Assembly: GCF_000424305.1 (NCBI RefSeq)
Contig: NZ_KE384162.1
Span: 1-64,000, forward strand
Length of the DNA stretch: 64,000 nucleotides
Direction: 5' to 3'
Source of the DNA: Pseudobutyrivibrio ruminis AD2017
Lineage (GTDB): Bacteria > Bacillota > Clostridia > Lachnospirales > Lachnospiraceae
This document shows positions 17,257-26,832 of this stretch, piece after piece. Each line of letters begins with the position of its first letter. Positions within the stretch are counted from its first letter, which is position 1. The position numbers and the translations under genes are program-made. Under the pieces are notes generated by a model. That model did no database searches. It was not told the origin of the DNA and saw only the letters and a list, made by a program, of their open reading frames with translations.

Positions 17257-18213
17257 ATGGCAAAAGATATACCAGTTTACGTCTTCACTGGATTTATGGA
17301 TAGTGGAAAAACTACCCTTATCCAGGAGACTTTGTTTGAAAATGATTTCACCCAGGGCGGTGATGATAAAATTCTCATTATTGCATGTGAGGATGGAGAT
17401 GTTGAATACGACATCGAGAAGCTTAAGACAGTTAATGCCAAGGTTACAATGATTGAAAACGAAGAAGATTTCAATCTAGAGAACCTTAACAAGCTTCAGA
17501 AGGAATATGACCCAGATGTTATCTTCCTTGAGTACAACGGTACCTGGGGCGTGGATCATATATATGATGAGCCACTTCCAGAGGGATGGGTTCCAGCCCA
17601 GTCCCTTGCAACTGTTGATGCTACTACATTTGAGAATTACCTTAACAATATGCGCACCATGATGATGGAGCAGTTGTTTAAGGCCGAGGTAGTCATCTTC
17701 AACAGATGTACAGATGATACACCAAAGACTAAGTTCCGCGGTCAGATTAAATCTATGAACAGACCAGCTCAGATTGTTTACGAGAGAGCAGACGGTTCTA
17801 TCGATGATTCTCCAGAGGAGCTTCCATTTGATATTAATGCAGATGTGATAGAGATTACAGATGCTGATTATGCTCTTTGGTTTATGGACTGCATGGAGAC
17901 ACCTAAGAAGTACGATGGCAAGAAGGTTCATTTTACAGGTCTTGTATATAATCCAAATGATGGAAAGCTTCGTCGTGATGTATTTGTTCCAGGAAGATTT
18001 GCTATGACATGCTGCGTTGAGGACATTCAATTCCTTGGCATGAAATGTAAATGGGATAAGGCTTCATCATTAGAGCACAGAAGTTGGATAGATATTACAG
18101 CTCAGATTAAGGTTGAGTTCGCTAAGGAATATAAGGGTAAGGGTCCGGTTCTTTATCCAATCACAGTTGAACCTACAGAAAAGCCAGAAGATGAGCTTGT
18201 ATATTTTAGTTAG
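17257..18213 (+). CDS. G3E-like GTPase fused to a DUF1980-like domain
   Basis: This is a 318-residue protein. Residues 1-195 are a divergent G3E GTPase: Walker A GFMDSGKTT (12-20), but no CxCC metal motif. Residues about 220-318 resemble the conserved C-terminal domain of the YcgQ/DUF1980 (TIGR03943) family, with VHFTGLVYNP, GRFAMTCCVED and RSWIDITAQI motifs. DUF1980 proteins normally pair with a YcgR/DUF318-type permease, absent here. It follows the His-rich G3E gene by 12 nt and ends in a terminator, so the two are probably a metal-allocation operon. The domain fusion call rests on motif resemblance only. Confidence 0.78.
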   Translation: MAKDIPVYVFTGFMDSGKTTLIQETLFENDFTQGGDDKILIIACEDGDVEYDIEKLKTVNAKVTMIENEEDFNLENLNKLQKEYDPDVIFLEYNGTWGVDHIYDEPLPEGWVPAQSLATVDATTFENYLNNMRTMMMEQLFKAEVVIFNRCTDDTPKTKFRGQIKSMNRPAQIVYERADGSIDDSPEELPFDINADVIEITDADYALWFMDCMETPKKYDGKKVHFTGLVYNPNDGKLRRDVFVPGRFAMTCCVEDIQFLGMKCKWDKASSLEHRSWIDITAQIKVEFAKEYKGKGPVLYPITVEPTEKPEDELVYFS

Positions 18214-18222
18214 GATTTAATG

Positions 18223-18259
18223 AAAAGCCTCTAGTAGTTTACGCTAGGGGCTTTTGTTT
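18223..18259 (+). terminator. Rho-independent terminator
   Basis: A 12-bp stem (18223-18234 with 18244-18255, one G-T pair), 9-nt loop and T-rich tail end the G3E GTPase operon. Confidence 0.8.
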
Positions 18260-18345
18260 AATAAAAGCATAATTTAACGCTTTACAGAACTAAAGCGAAC
18301 GGATATAATATCTCATTAAGATGAATAGGGAAGGAGTCTAATTTT

Positions 18346-19236
18346 ATGTATCCAATCTTAAAGAAGGAAAAGCTTTCTGATAAGATTTTCCTAATGGTAG
18401 TAAAGGCGCCTCGCGTTGCTGCAGGTTGTTTACCAGGACAGTTTATCATTGTAAAAATCGATGAAGAGGGAGAGCGTATTCCTCTTACTATCTGTGACTA
18501 TGACAGAAATGAAGGAACAATCACAATAGTATTCCAGACTGTTGGTGCTTCTACAGAAAGAATGGCAGGCCTTAATGCTGGTGATTCTTTCGATGATTTT
18601 GTTGGACCTTTAGGTCAGCCTTCAGAGCTTTGCATTGAAGAGAACCTTGAGGAAACAAAAAAGAAGAATATCGTATTTATTGCAGGTGGTGTAGGTACAG
18701 CCCCTGTATATCCACAGGTTAAGTGGCTTAAGGAACATGGAATCAATTCTACAGTTATTATTGGTGCACGTTCTAAGGACATCCTTTTCTATGAAGAGGA
18801 AATGAGACAGGTTGCTACAGAGCTTTATCTTGCTACTGATGATGGAAGCTATGGCTTCCACGGTAATGGTTGTCAGCAGCTTCAGGCTCTTTGGGACGAG
18901 GGTAAGAGATTTGACCACTGCGTTGCAATCGGTCCTATGATTATGATGAAATTCGTTTGTCTTCTTACAAAAGAACTTGGCATTCCTACAGTTGTATCAA
19001 TGAACCCTATCATGGTTGATGGTACAGGTATGTGTGGAGCTTGCCGTCTTGTCGTTGGTGATGAGGTTAAGTTTGCATGTGTAGATGGTCCAGAGTTTGA
19101 TGGTCACCTTGTTGATTTTGATCAGGCTATGGCTAGAAGTAAGCAGTATAAGACTGAGGAAGGTAGAGCGCTTCTTAAGCTTCAGGAGGGCGATACACAC
19201 CACGGTGGATGCGGAAATTGTGGAGGTGACGAGTAA
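18346..19236 (+). CDS. nfnA: NfnA: ferredoxin-NADP oxidoreductase small subunit
   Basis: This is a 296-residue FAD/NAD-binding reductase subunit of the sulfide dehydrogenase/NfnA family. An FAD-binding barrel comes first, then the NAD-binding domain (FIAGGVGTAPVYP). The [2Fe-2S] ligand set is seen as Asp225, Cys230, Cys233 and Cys245, matching the unusual Asp plus three Cys spacing of Thermotoga NfnA. With NfnB it bifurcates electrons between NADPH, NAD+ and ferredoxin in anaerobes. The C-terminus adds a HHGGCGNCGG tail with a further CxxC. Its stop codon overlaps the nfnB start (TAATG). Confidence 0.9.
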   Translation: MYPILKKEKLSDKIFLMVVKAPRVAAGCLPGQFIIVKIDEEGERIPLTICDYDRNEGTITIVFQTVGASTERMAGLNAGDSFDDFVGPLGQPSELCIEENLEETKKKNIVFIAGGVGTAPVYPQVKWLKEHGINSTVIIGARSKDILFYEEEMRQVATELYLATDDGSYGFHGNGCQQLQALWDEGKRFDHCVAIGPMIMMKFVCLLTKELGIPTVVSMNPIMVDGTGMCGACRLVVGDEVKFACVDGPEFDGHLVDFDQAMARSKQYKTEEGRALLKLQEGDTHHGGCGNCGGDE

Positions 19237-20621
19237 TGGCAGATATGATGGTTAGAGTACCTATTTCTGAGCAGGACCCAAAGGTTCGTGCTACAAATTT
19301 TGATGAGGTATGCTTAGGATATACAGAGGAAGAGGCAGTTGCTGAAGCAAGCCGTTGCCTTAATTGTAAGAAGCCTATGTGCGTAGGCGGTTGTCCTGTT
19401 TCTATTAACATTCCTGCATTTATCGAACAGGTTAAGGAACGCAATTTTGAAAAGGCTTACGAGATTATCTCTGAGTCTTCAGCACTTCCAGCAGTTTGTG
19501 GACGTGTTTGCCCACAGGAGTCACAGTGCGAAGGTAAATGTATCCGTGGCATTAAGGGAGAAGCTGTTGCTATTGGTAAGCTTGAAAGATTCGTAGCTGA
19601 CTGGGCTAGAGAAAACGGAATCAAGCCAAAGAACACATCTACTCCTAACGGACACAAGGTAGCTGTTATTGGTTCAGGCCCTTCAGGTCTTACAGCAGCT
19701 GGAGACCTTGCTAAGCTTGGTTATGACGTAACAGTATTTGAAGCTCTTCACGAGATGGGTGGCGTACTTGTTTATGGTATTCCAGAATTCCGTCTTCCAA
19801 AGGAAAAGGTTGTTAAGGCTGAAGTAGAAAACGTTAAGGGACTTGGCGTTAAGTTTGAAAAGAACGTAATCATCGGTCGTTCAATCACAATTGACGAGCT
19901 TATTGAGAAGGAAGGCTTTGAGGCTGTATTTATCGGCTCAGGTGCTGGACTTCCAATGTTTATGCATATTCCTGGCGAACAGGCAAACGGTGTATTCTCT
20001 GCAAACGAATTCCTTACAAGAAACAATCTTATGAAGGCATTCAAGGAAGGTTACGATACACCAATCGCTCGCGGTAAAAAGGTAGTAGTTGTTGGTGGTG
20101 GTAATGTTGCTATGGATGCTGCCCGTACAGCACTTCGTCTTGGCGCAGAGGTACATGTTGTTTACCGTCGTTCTGAGGCAGAGCTTCCTGCAAGAGCTGA
20201 GGAAGTTCATCACGCTAAGGAAGAGGGCGTTATCTTTGATCTTCTTCAGAATCCAGTTGAGATTCTTGTTAACGAAGAGGGAAGCGTTCGCGGATGCAAG
20301 ATTATTAAGATGGAGCTTGGCGAGCCGGATGCTTCAGGCCGTCGTAGACCAATTGAAATCCCAGGCAGTGAATACGAAATCGAATGCGATACAGTAATCA
20401 TGTCACTTGGTACATCACCAAACCCACTTATCTCTAGCACAACAGCAGGTCTTGAAACAAACAAGAAGGGCTGCTTAATTGCAACAGAGGATGGCGCTAC
20501 AACTAAGACTGGCGTTTACGCTGGTGGCGATGCTGTAACAGGCGCTGCAACAGTAATCCTTGCTATGGGTGCTGGAAAGACAGCAGCTGCAGCTATCGAT
20601 GAATATTTTAAAAATAAGTAA
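19236..20621 (+). CDS. nfnB: NfnB: ferredoxin-NADP oxidoreductase large subunit
   Basis: This is a 461-residue flavoprotein homologous to the small subunit of glutamate synthase. An N-terminal Cys-rich domain carries CLNCKKPMCVGGCP and VCGRVCPQESQCEGKC for two [4Fe-4S] clusters. Two dinucleotide-binding motifs follow, GSGPSG for FAD and GGGNVAMD for NADP(H), and a second FAD contact GGDAVTGA near the end. It is commonly misnamed GltA; no large glutamate synthase subunit is nearby, and the adjacent nfnA supports the Nfn assignment. The operon ends in a strong terminator. Confidence 0.9.
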   Translation: MADMMVRVPISEQDPKVRATNFDEVCLGYTEEEAVAEASRCLNCKKPMCVGGCPVSINIPAFIEQVKERNFEKAYEIISESSALPAVCGRVCPQESQCEGKCIRGIKGEAVAIGKLERFVADWARENGIKPKNTSTPNGHKVAVIGSGPSGLTAAGDLAKLGYDVTVFEALHEMGGVLVYGIPEFRLPKEKVVKAEVENVKGLGVKFEKNVIIGRSITIDELIEKEGFEAVFIGSGAGLPMFMHIPGEQANGVFSANEFLTRNNLMKAFKEGYDTPIARGKKVVVVGGGNVAMDAARTALRLGAEVHVVYRRSEAELPARAEEVHHAKEEGVIFDLLQNPVEILVNEEGSVRGCKIIKMELGEPDASGRRRPIEIPGSEYEIECDTVIMSLGTSPNPLISSTTAGLETNKKGCLIATEDGATTKTGVYAGGDAVTGAATVILAMGAGKTAAAAIDEYFKNK

Positions 20622-20636
20622 TATATAGTTTATGTG

Positions 20637-20668
20637 AAATCCACCCAGGCCTGGGTGGATTTTCTTAT
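20637..20668 (+). terminator. Rho-independent terminator of nfnAB
   Basis: A perfect 26-nt palindrome (20637-20662), with 11-12 bp pairing and a minimal GC-rich loop, is followed by TTCTTATTT. Confidence 0.85.
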
Positions 20669-20731
20669 TTGTGTCACAAATTCATGCTATTATCTTCTCA
20701 CAATCCTTAAGTTTGGTATGGAGGGGATTTT

Positions 20732-21433
20732 ATGGCTTTTGTTGAATTTAAGAATGTTGGCAAGGTTTACAAAACTGGTGACGTGAAGATAGAAGCTTTA
20801 AAGGATGTAAATTTTGAAATTGAAGAGGGTGAGTTTTGCATTATAGTTGGAGCATCTGGGGCAGGCAAGACTACCATTTTAAATATACTAGGAGGTATGG
20901 ATACCCTTACATCTGGCGGTGTTTATCTGGCAGATAGAGATATTTCAGGTTACAGCTCAAGAGATTTAACAAGCTACAGGCGATATGATGTAGGCTTTGT
21001 TTTTCAGTTTTACAATCTGGTTGGTAATCTGACAGCTAAGGAAAATGTGGAGCTGGCAGCACAGATTTGTAAGGACCCAATTGGGGCAGAGGAAATTCTT
21101 ACATCAGTGGGGCTGAAGGATAGAATGAACAACTTCCCGGCACAGCTATCTGGTGGAGAGCAACAACGCGTAGCAATAGCCAGGGCTTTGGCTAAAAATC
21201 CAAAGCTGCTTTTGTGCGATGAGCCAACAGGTGCACTTGATGATGAAACAGGTAGAGCAGTTCTTAAGCTATTGCAGGAGACCTGCAAGAAGAATCATAA
21301 AACGGTAGTGGTTATTACTCATAATCACGCACTTACTGCTATGGCCGACAGGGTAATAACAGTAAAGTCTGGTACGGTATCAAGCATTAGGATGAATGAA
21401 AATCCTAAGAGCGTTGATGAGATTGAATGGTGA
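20732..21433 (+). CDS. ABC transporter ATPase (MacB/LolD-like)
   Basis: This 233-residue ABC ATPase has Walker [10 protein letters not shown], a Q-loop, signature LSGGEQQR, Walker [13 protein letters not shown] and an H-loop. The sequence belongs to the LolD/MacB/FtsE branch that energises FtsX-type mechanotransmission permeases. The permease gene starts 4 nt after its stop, so they form one transporter. The substrate is unknown; candidates in this branch are peptides, lipids and antimicrobials. Confidence 0.92.
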   Translation: MAFVEFKNVGKVYKTGDVKIEALKDVNFEIEEGEFCIIVGASGAGKTTILNILGGMDTLTSGGVYLADRDISGYSSRDLTSYRRYDVGFVFQFYNLVGNLTAKENVELAAQICKDPIGAEEILTSVGLKDRMNNFPAQLSGGEQQRVAIARALAKNPKLLLCDEPTGALDDETGRAVLKLLQETCKKNHKTVVVITHNHALTAMADRVITVKSGTVSSIRMNENPKSVDEIEW

Positions 21434-21437
21434 ATGT

Positions 21438-24323
21438 ATGTTATTGGTTTCATTATTAAGAGAAATTAAAGAGACCTTTGGTCGCTTTCTGGCACTCCTT
21501 CTAATTATAGGTTTGGGAGTTGGATTTTTTGCGGGATTAAAGGTTACAGATCCTGCCATGCGAACTTCTATGCATGAATATCTGAAAGAGCAGGCGTTCT
21601 TCGATTATCGCCTAATATCATCCCTTGGTTTTGAAGAGGAAGATATTGATTATCTAAAGAATCATATTGAGGCTCGTGATATAGAGCCTTCTATTTCCTT
21701 TGACATTTTAGCGGATTACAACGAAATGTCTCACGCCATAAAGGCAATTAGTATCCCTGACAAAATCAATAAAATAGTGGTTGTAGAGGGCAGGCTTCCA
21801 AAAGAGGATGATGAGTGTCTGGCGGATTCATATCTTTTTGACAGTACATCAATTGGAAGTAATGTCACCATATCCTCAAGCAATGAGACAGAGGATAGCG
21901 ACCATTTTAAATATAAGGAATATAAAATAGTTGGACTTGTGAAATCCCCTTTGTTTATTCAGTACGAGCGCGGCGCTACAGCTTTGGGTAGTGGTGTGTT
22001 AGATGGCTTTATGTACATTAATGAGGGCGGCTTCGATTCTGAGGTTTATACAGACTGCTACGTTAAATTAGACAGCGACCTAGAGCTTTATTCTGATGAA
22101 TACAAGGATTTAATCGATGAAAAAGAGAATATGGTTCAGACAGCCTTAGATGCTGCGGCAAATAATAGATACGATAGGATTATTGCAGATGCTACTGCTG
22201 AACTAAATGATGCAAAAAAGGAGCTAGAAGATAATAAAGAGGAAAAGGGTGGCGAGCTTGCTGATGCAAAAAAGGAATTAGATGATGCAAAGACAAAGCT
22301 AAATGATGCTAAAAAGCAGATTAGCGATTATGAAGCCAAGGAATCAGATTTAAAAAAGGCTCTTGATGAGATGCTTGAAAACATCAATCAAATGGATCAA
22401 TTAAAGGTAGTAGGCTCAGAATACTATGATGAAGTGCAGTATCAAACCTTGGTTGCAACCTATCAGCAGTACTCTGCTAATCTTTATACTCTTCAGTCAG
22501 GTCTTGAAACTGCAAGAAAGGAATATAACAAGGGACTAAAGGAATATGAGGATGGCAAGGCAGAATATGAGGATGGCCTTGAAGAGTTTAATAGCAAGAT
22601 AGCTGACGCAGAAAAGGAAATAGCAGATGCAGAGAATGAGATAGCAGATATTGAGGCAGCCAGTACTTATCTTTTGGGAAGAGATTCTAATGTAGGTTAT
22701 ATCTGCTTTGAAAGTGATTCTACTATAGTTGGTGCTATTGCTAACGTATTTCCGATATTCTTCTTCCTTGTTGCAGCACTTGTGTGCATGACCACCATGA
22801 ACAGAATGGTGGAGGACCAAAGAACACAAATAGGTGTGCTTAAGGCACTAGGCTATAGCAGCACAAGCATAATGGGCAAGTTTGTACTTTATTCAGGAAG
22901 CGCTTCACTTATTGGTGCAACGCTTGGCTTTATAGCAGGTACAATTGCCTTTCCAAAGGCAATCTGGTTTGCTTATCAGATGATGTACAACACTTCCGAA
23001 ATCAGCTATTACTTTAGTCCAGCTATGTTAATTATCAGCTTTATTGTGGCTTTCATCTGTTCTGTTGGTGTGACCATTTTATCCTGCCGTTACGAAATGC
23101 ACGAAATGGCAGCATCTCTAATGCGTCCAAAGGCACCAAAGGCTGGCAAAAGAATCTTCCTAGAATATATAACCTTCTTCTGGAGTAGACTGAAATTCCT
23201 TAAAAAGGTAAGTCTTAGAAATATTTTCAGATATAAGGGAAGACTTTTTATGATGGTTCTTGGTATCGGCGGATGTACAGCACTTCTTGTTGCAGGCTTT
23301 GGTATTTATGATTCTATTGCAGATATCGCCGTGAATCAGTTTACTAACATTTCAAAATACGATATGGATATCACCCTAAAGGATGGAGAAGATAGTCAGG
23401 TGCCATTATTAGAAGAAATGGGCTATACCACAGAGGATTATCTTCTGTATTACCACACATCAGTGGACATGAAGGCAGGCAAATACACAAAGAACGTATA
23501 TCTGAATGTATATGATAATGATGCAAAGCTCGATGAATTTTATGATATGCATGATGAAAAGGGCACTCATATTACTTTTGCTGATTTAAAGGATGGAGAA
23601 ACTATTGTAAATCAAGGCCTAAGTGATAGATATGGAATAAAGGTTGGAGATACCATTACCATTTCTTCTGAGGATATGGAAAAGACAAAGCTTAAGGTGG
23701 TAGCCATAAATGAAAACTTTATTTATAACTATATCTATCTTACAAAGTCAGGCTATGAAAATACTATAGGCCCACTGCCAGAAAAGAAGAATGTGTATTT
23801 AAATGCAAAGGATGGTGAGGACCCTCATGAGATAGGCGCAAAGCTTATGAATGAAAGTGACATTTCTGTTGTGTCTGCGACAGTTGATATGCTAGATAGA
23901 GTAGACAGCATGATGGAAAGCTTGAACATTATCGTCTATCTTGTAATTGGATGCGCTATGGCACTTTCTGCAGTAGTTGTTTACAATCTTACAAATATCA
24001 ATATTGCAGAGCGAGTAAGAGAAATAGCTACAGTAAAGGTGTTAGGCTTTTATAAGGAAGAAACCAGATCCTATGTATTTAGAGAAAACATAATTCTATC
24101 TGTAATGGGTGCTGCGGTGGGGCTTATCCTTGGAAAGCTTTTGCACGCATTTATTATGAGTGAGATAGTGGTTGATTTGATTACCTTTGATGTTCGAGTT
24201 ACACTACCTAGCTACGTCTTGGCCTTTGTGCTTACAGTTGTATTTACATTTATCATCGATTTATTAATGGGAAAGAAGCTAGAGGAAATCAGTATGACAG
24301 AATCGCTGAAAGCGGTAGAGTAG
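21438..24323 (+). CDS. FtsX-type ABC permease with long coiled-coil ectodomain
   Basis: This is a permease of about 961 residues. TM1 lies near the N-terminus, followed by a large extracytoplasmic region with a heptad-rich coiled coil (about residues 240-420, built of LNDAKKELEDAK-like repeats). Three TMs of the first FtsX domain (about 430-565), a second ectodomain, and a second three-TM FtsX domain (about 830-955) follow. Duplicated FtsX halves plus a coiled coil suggest force transmission across the thick cell wall. I start at ATG 21438, right after the ATPase stop, because it begins the signal-anchor helix; the frame is open further upstream inside the ATPase gene. Confidence 0.88.
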   Translation: MLLVSLLREIKETFGRFLALLLIIGLGVGFFAGLKVTDPAMRTSMHEYLKEQAFFDYRLISSLGFEEEDIDYLKNHIEARDIEPSISFDILADYNEMSHAIKAISIPDKINKIVVVEGRLPKEDDECLADSYLFDSTSIGSNVTISSSNETEDSDHFKYKEYKIVGLVKSPLFIQYERGATALGSGVLDGFMYINEGGFDSEVYTDCYVKLDSDLELYSDEYKDLIDEKENMVQTALDAAANNRYDRIIADATAELNDAKKELEDNKEEKGGELADAKKELDDAKTKLNDAKKQISDYEAKESDLKKALDEMLENINQMDQLKVVGSEYYDEVQYQTLVATYQQYSANLYTLQSGLETARKEYNKGLKEYEDGKAEYEDGLEEFNSKIADAEKEIADAENEIADIEAASTYLLGRDSNVGYICFESDSTIVGAIANVFPIFFFLVAALVCMTTMNRMVEDQRTQIGVLKALGYSSTSIMGKFVLYSGSASLIGATLGFIAGTIAFPKAIWFAYQMMYNTSEISYYFSPAMLIISFIVAFICSVGVTILSCRYEMHEMAASLMRPKAPKAGKRIFLEYITFFWSRLKFLKKVSLRNIFRYKGRLFMMVLGIGGCTALLVAGFGIYDSIADIAVNQFTNISKYDMDITLKDGEDSQVPLLEEMGYTTEDYLLYYHTSVDMKAGKYTKNVYLNVYDNDAKLDEFYDMHDEKGTHITFADLKDGETIVNQGLSDRYGIKVGDTITISSEDMEKTKLKVVAINENFIYNYIYLTKSGYENTIGPLPEKKNVYLNAKDGEDPHEIGAKLMNESDISVVSATVDMLDRVDSMMESLNIIVYLVIGCAMALSAVVVYNLTNINIAERVREIATVKVLGFYKEETRSYVFRENIILSVMGAAVGLILGKLLHAFIMSEIVVDLITFDVRVTLPSYVLAFVLTVVFTFIIDLLMGKKLEEISMTESLKAVE

Positions 24324-24416
24324 TTTTACGCAAAATTGTGTAGATATCCACTAGATTTTAACGCTTTAGTGTGTTAATGTATTTGGAAAGAATAAATAAA
24401 GCAGAGAGGAAGAATC

Positions 24417-25907
24417 ATGGGAATCAATTACGTTAGTACAAGAGATATCAATAAAAATGAGATTACTGCTTCACAGGCAATCTTAAAGGGACTTGCAGAT
24501 GATGGAGGATTATTTGTTCCTACATCTGTTCCAAAGCTTGATAAGTCTCTTAAGGAATTGTCTGAGATGAACTATCAGCAGGTGGCTTATGAGGTGCTTA
24601 AGCTTTTCCTTACAGATTTTACAGAAGATGAGTTAAAGCATTGTATTAATAGTGCTTATGATAGCAAGTTTGATACTGAAGAAATCGCTCCTTTAGTATA
24701 TGCAGACGGGGCTTATTACTTAGAGCTCTTTCATGGTGCAACAATTGCTTTTAAGGATATGGCACTTTCAATTTTGCCACATCTTATGATTACTTCCGCT
24801 CGTAAAAATAATATTAAAAATGACATCGTAATTCTTACAGCAACATCTGGTGATACAGGAAAGGCTGCGCTTGCAGGATTCGCAGATGTTGAAGGAACCA
24901 AAATCGTTGTATTCTATCCAAAGAATGGTGTTTCTGCTATCCAGGAGCGCCAGATGGTAACACAGAAGGGTGATAACACTCATGTAGTTGGTATCAAAGG
25001 AAACTTTGATCAGGCCCAGACTGGTGTTAAGAAGATGTTCAATGACAAGGCTTTAGCTGCAGAACTTGATAATGCAGGCTACCAGCTTTCATCAGCAAAC
25101 TCTATCAACATTGGACGTCTTGTTCCTCAGATTGCTTACTACGTATATGCGTACTCAAAGCTTTTGGCTGAGGAGAAGATTGCAGATGGTGACTCAATCA
25201 ATGTAGTTGTTCCAACAGGAAACTTTGGTAATATTCTTGCTGCTTACTATGCAAAGAATATGGGACTTCCAATTGCAAAACTTATTTGTGCATCTAACGA
25301 GAATAAAGTACTTTATGATTTCTTTACTACAGGTGAATACGACAAGAACAGAGAATTCATCCTTACTAATTCTCCATCAATGGATATTCTTATTTCAAGC
25401 AACCTTGAGAGATTGATTTATCACATCGCTGGAAATGATGCTGCAAAGAACAGTGAGCTTATGGAAAGCCTTAAGACAACAGGCAAATACGAAATCACAG
25501 CAGACATGAAGGCAAGACTTGATAGCTTCTATGGAAACTATGCATCAGAGGAAGAGACAGGAGCTGCTATCAAAAAGCTTTACGAAGATACAGGCTATGT
25601 AATTGATACACATACAGGAGTTGCTTCAAGCGTATTTGGTAAATACAAGGCTGCAACAGGTGATGATAAGACAACAGTTATCGCATCTACAGCCAGCCCA
25701 TTCAAGTTCACAAGAGCTGTCATGGGTGCCATCGATTCAGAATACGAAAACGAAGAAGACTTTGTACTTGTAGATAAGCTTTCAGAATTGGCTAAGGTAG
25801 ATGTACCAAATGCCATTGAGGAAATTCGCTCAGCAGCAGTTCGCCACGATACCGTAATCGAGGTTGAGGATATGTGTGCAGAGGTAAAGAAATATCTTAA
25901 CGTATAG
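24417..25907 (+). CDS. thrC: Threonine synthase
   Basis: This 496-residue PLP enzyme converts O-phosphohomoserine to threonine. The pyridoxal-binding lysine lies in HGATIAFKDMALS, followed by the phosphate-binding TATSGDTGKAA loop and the late VPTGNFGNILAAY segment typical of the longer, fungal/Gram-negative-like threonine synthase class. GAGAGGAAG precedes the ATG. It stands alone, not with hom or thrB, and is closed by a GC-rich terminator. Confidence 0.95.
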   Translation: MGINYVSTRDINKNEITASQAILKGLADDGGLFVPTSVPKLDKSLKELSEMNYQQVAYEVLKLFLTDFTEDELKHCINSAYDSKFDTEEIAPLVYADGAYYLELFHGATIAFKDMALSILPHLMITSARKNNIKNDIVILTATSGDTGKAALAGFADVEGTKIVVFYPKNGVSAIQERQMVTQKGDNTHVVGIKGNFDQAQTGVKKMFNDKALAAELDNAGYQLSSANSINIGRLVPQIAYYVYAYSKLLAEEKIADGDSINVVVPTGNFGNILAAYYAKNMGLPIAKLICASNENKVLYDFFTTGEYDKNREFILTNSPSMDILISSNLERLIYHIAGNDAAKNSELMESLKTTGKYEITADMKARLDSFYGNYASEEETGAAIKKLYEDTGYVIDTHTGVASSVFGKYKAATGDDKTTVIASTASPFKFTRAVMGAIDSEYENEEDFVLVDKLSELAKVDVPNAIEEIRSAAVRHDTVIEVEDMCAEVKKYLNV

Positions 25908-25914
25908 TAAATAA

Positions 25915-25952
25915 GAGCCGGTGCCGCTGGCGTGGCGCCGGCTCATTTTTTT
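25915..25952. terminator. Bidirectional terminator
   Basis: GAGCCGGTGCC (25915-25925) pairs with GGCGCCGGCTC (25934-25944) and is followed by ATTTTTTT. Its GC content is far above the surroundings. It serves thrC and the convergent CheX-like gene. Confidence 0.85.
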
Positions 25953-26832
25953 AATAACAGATAATTAAGTGGATGGTTCCGAATGGGTAGGCTACTGGGA
26001 AGTCTACGCATTTGTTAGGTCCACTTAAAACGCCCTCCATGGTAATTTCCGGTGGAGCAAGGGTGATAGTTTCTGAAGTATTGTTAGAAACATTTACGAT
26101 GAATAATCCGTTGTGGAGGTTTAAGAAATCCTCAAGTGCTGCAATAACATATTCATCAAATTCCGTGAATTCCTCGTTTGCATATCGAGAAGCGAATGCA
26201 ATGGCTGTATCTCTGTCACAGTCAATATGTGTTACATAATTGCTGTTGCTTGAGATGGCCTGTGATACTCCAAAGGTTATAGGATATTCGTCTAAAACCA
26301 TAGGAGTGAGAGGAGAAAAATCTTCACCTACGAATCTAATCAAGCTGTTGAACATAAGCTCAAGATACATTGCGTTAGTTTCGTTTGCTGGCATTTCTGC
26401 AAGTAAAAAGAACTTTTTTATAATCGCAGTGATTGTTTCCTGGTTTTCAACATCTAAACTAAGATCGTAAAGCTCAGTATCATTCTGGTATTCGAAGAGA
26501 ATTCTCTCTAAATCTTCATAAGAAAAAACATTGTCTTCTACTAAGTTTTGACCAAGAAGAATGTAGTCAGGTGTTTGCAAAGATAGCAATTCGTTTACCT
26601 GATCCTCTGTCAGATAACCGCGTTCTACCGCAATCTCACCAAAACGCTTGTCTTCTCTAGACTGAACATAAAGGCATTCGTCTACTTCCTTTGCAGTCAT
26701 TAGACCTTCCTTTATGGCGATTGTTCCAAGCTTAATGTGAGTTTGAGACAATCTGGTCATAGCTTTAAATAATTGCTCTTGATTTACAATTCCTCGTTGA
26801 AGTAAGTAGTTGCCCAAGAACTGTGTATACAT
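25951..26832 (-). CDS. CheX-like protein with MshEN-type N-terminal repeats
   Basis: This is a 293-residue cytoplasmic protein. The first 130 residues contain several repeats of the form L-G-x-I-A-x-x-x-G-x-(L/M)-(T/S)-x-x-(E/D)-V-(D/N)-E (as in GEIAVERGYLTEDQVNELL). This resembles the c-di-GMP-binding MshEN/T2SSE-N motif. The C-terminal half (about 150-293) resembles the CheX/CheC-type phosphatase domain, ending in a YPFGTIHLIIC-like strand. The gene overlaps by one base with a CheY-like gene upstream. I infer a phospho-CheY phosphatase or an output module tied to it. Domain calls are by eye. Confidence 0.6.
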   Translation of the reverse strand: MYTQFLGNYLLQRGIVNQEQLFKAMTRLSQTHIKLGTIAIKEGLMTAKEVDECLYVQSREDKRFGEIAVERGYLTEDQVNELLSLQTPDYILLGQNLVEDNVFSYEDLERILFEYQNDTELYDLSLDVENQETITAIIKKFFLLAEMPANETNAMYLELMFNSLIRFVGEDFSPLTPMVLDEYPITFGVSQAISSNSNYVTHIDCDRDTAIAFASRYANEEFTEFDEYVIAALEDFLNLHNGLFIVNVSNNTSETITLAPPEITMEGVLSGPNKCVDFPVAYPFGTIHLIICY

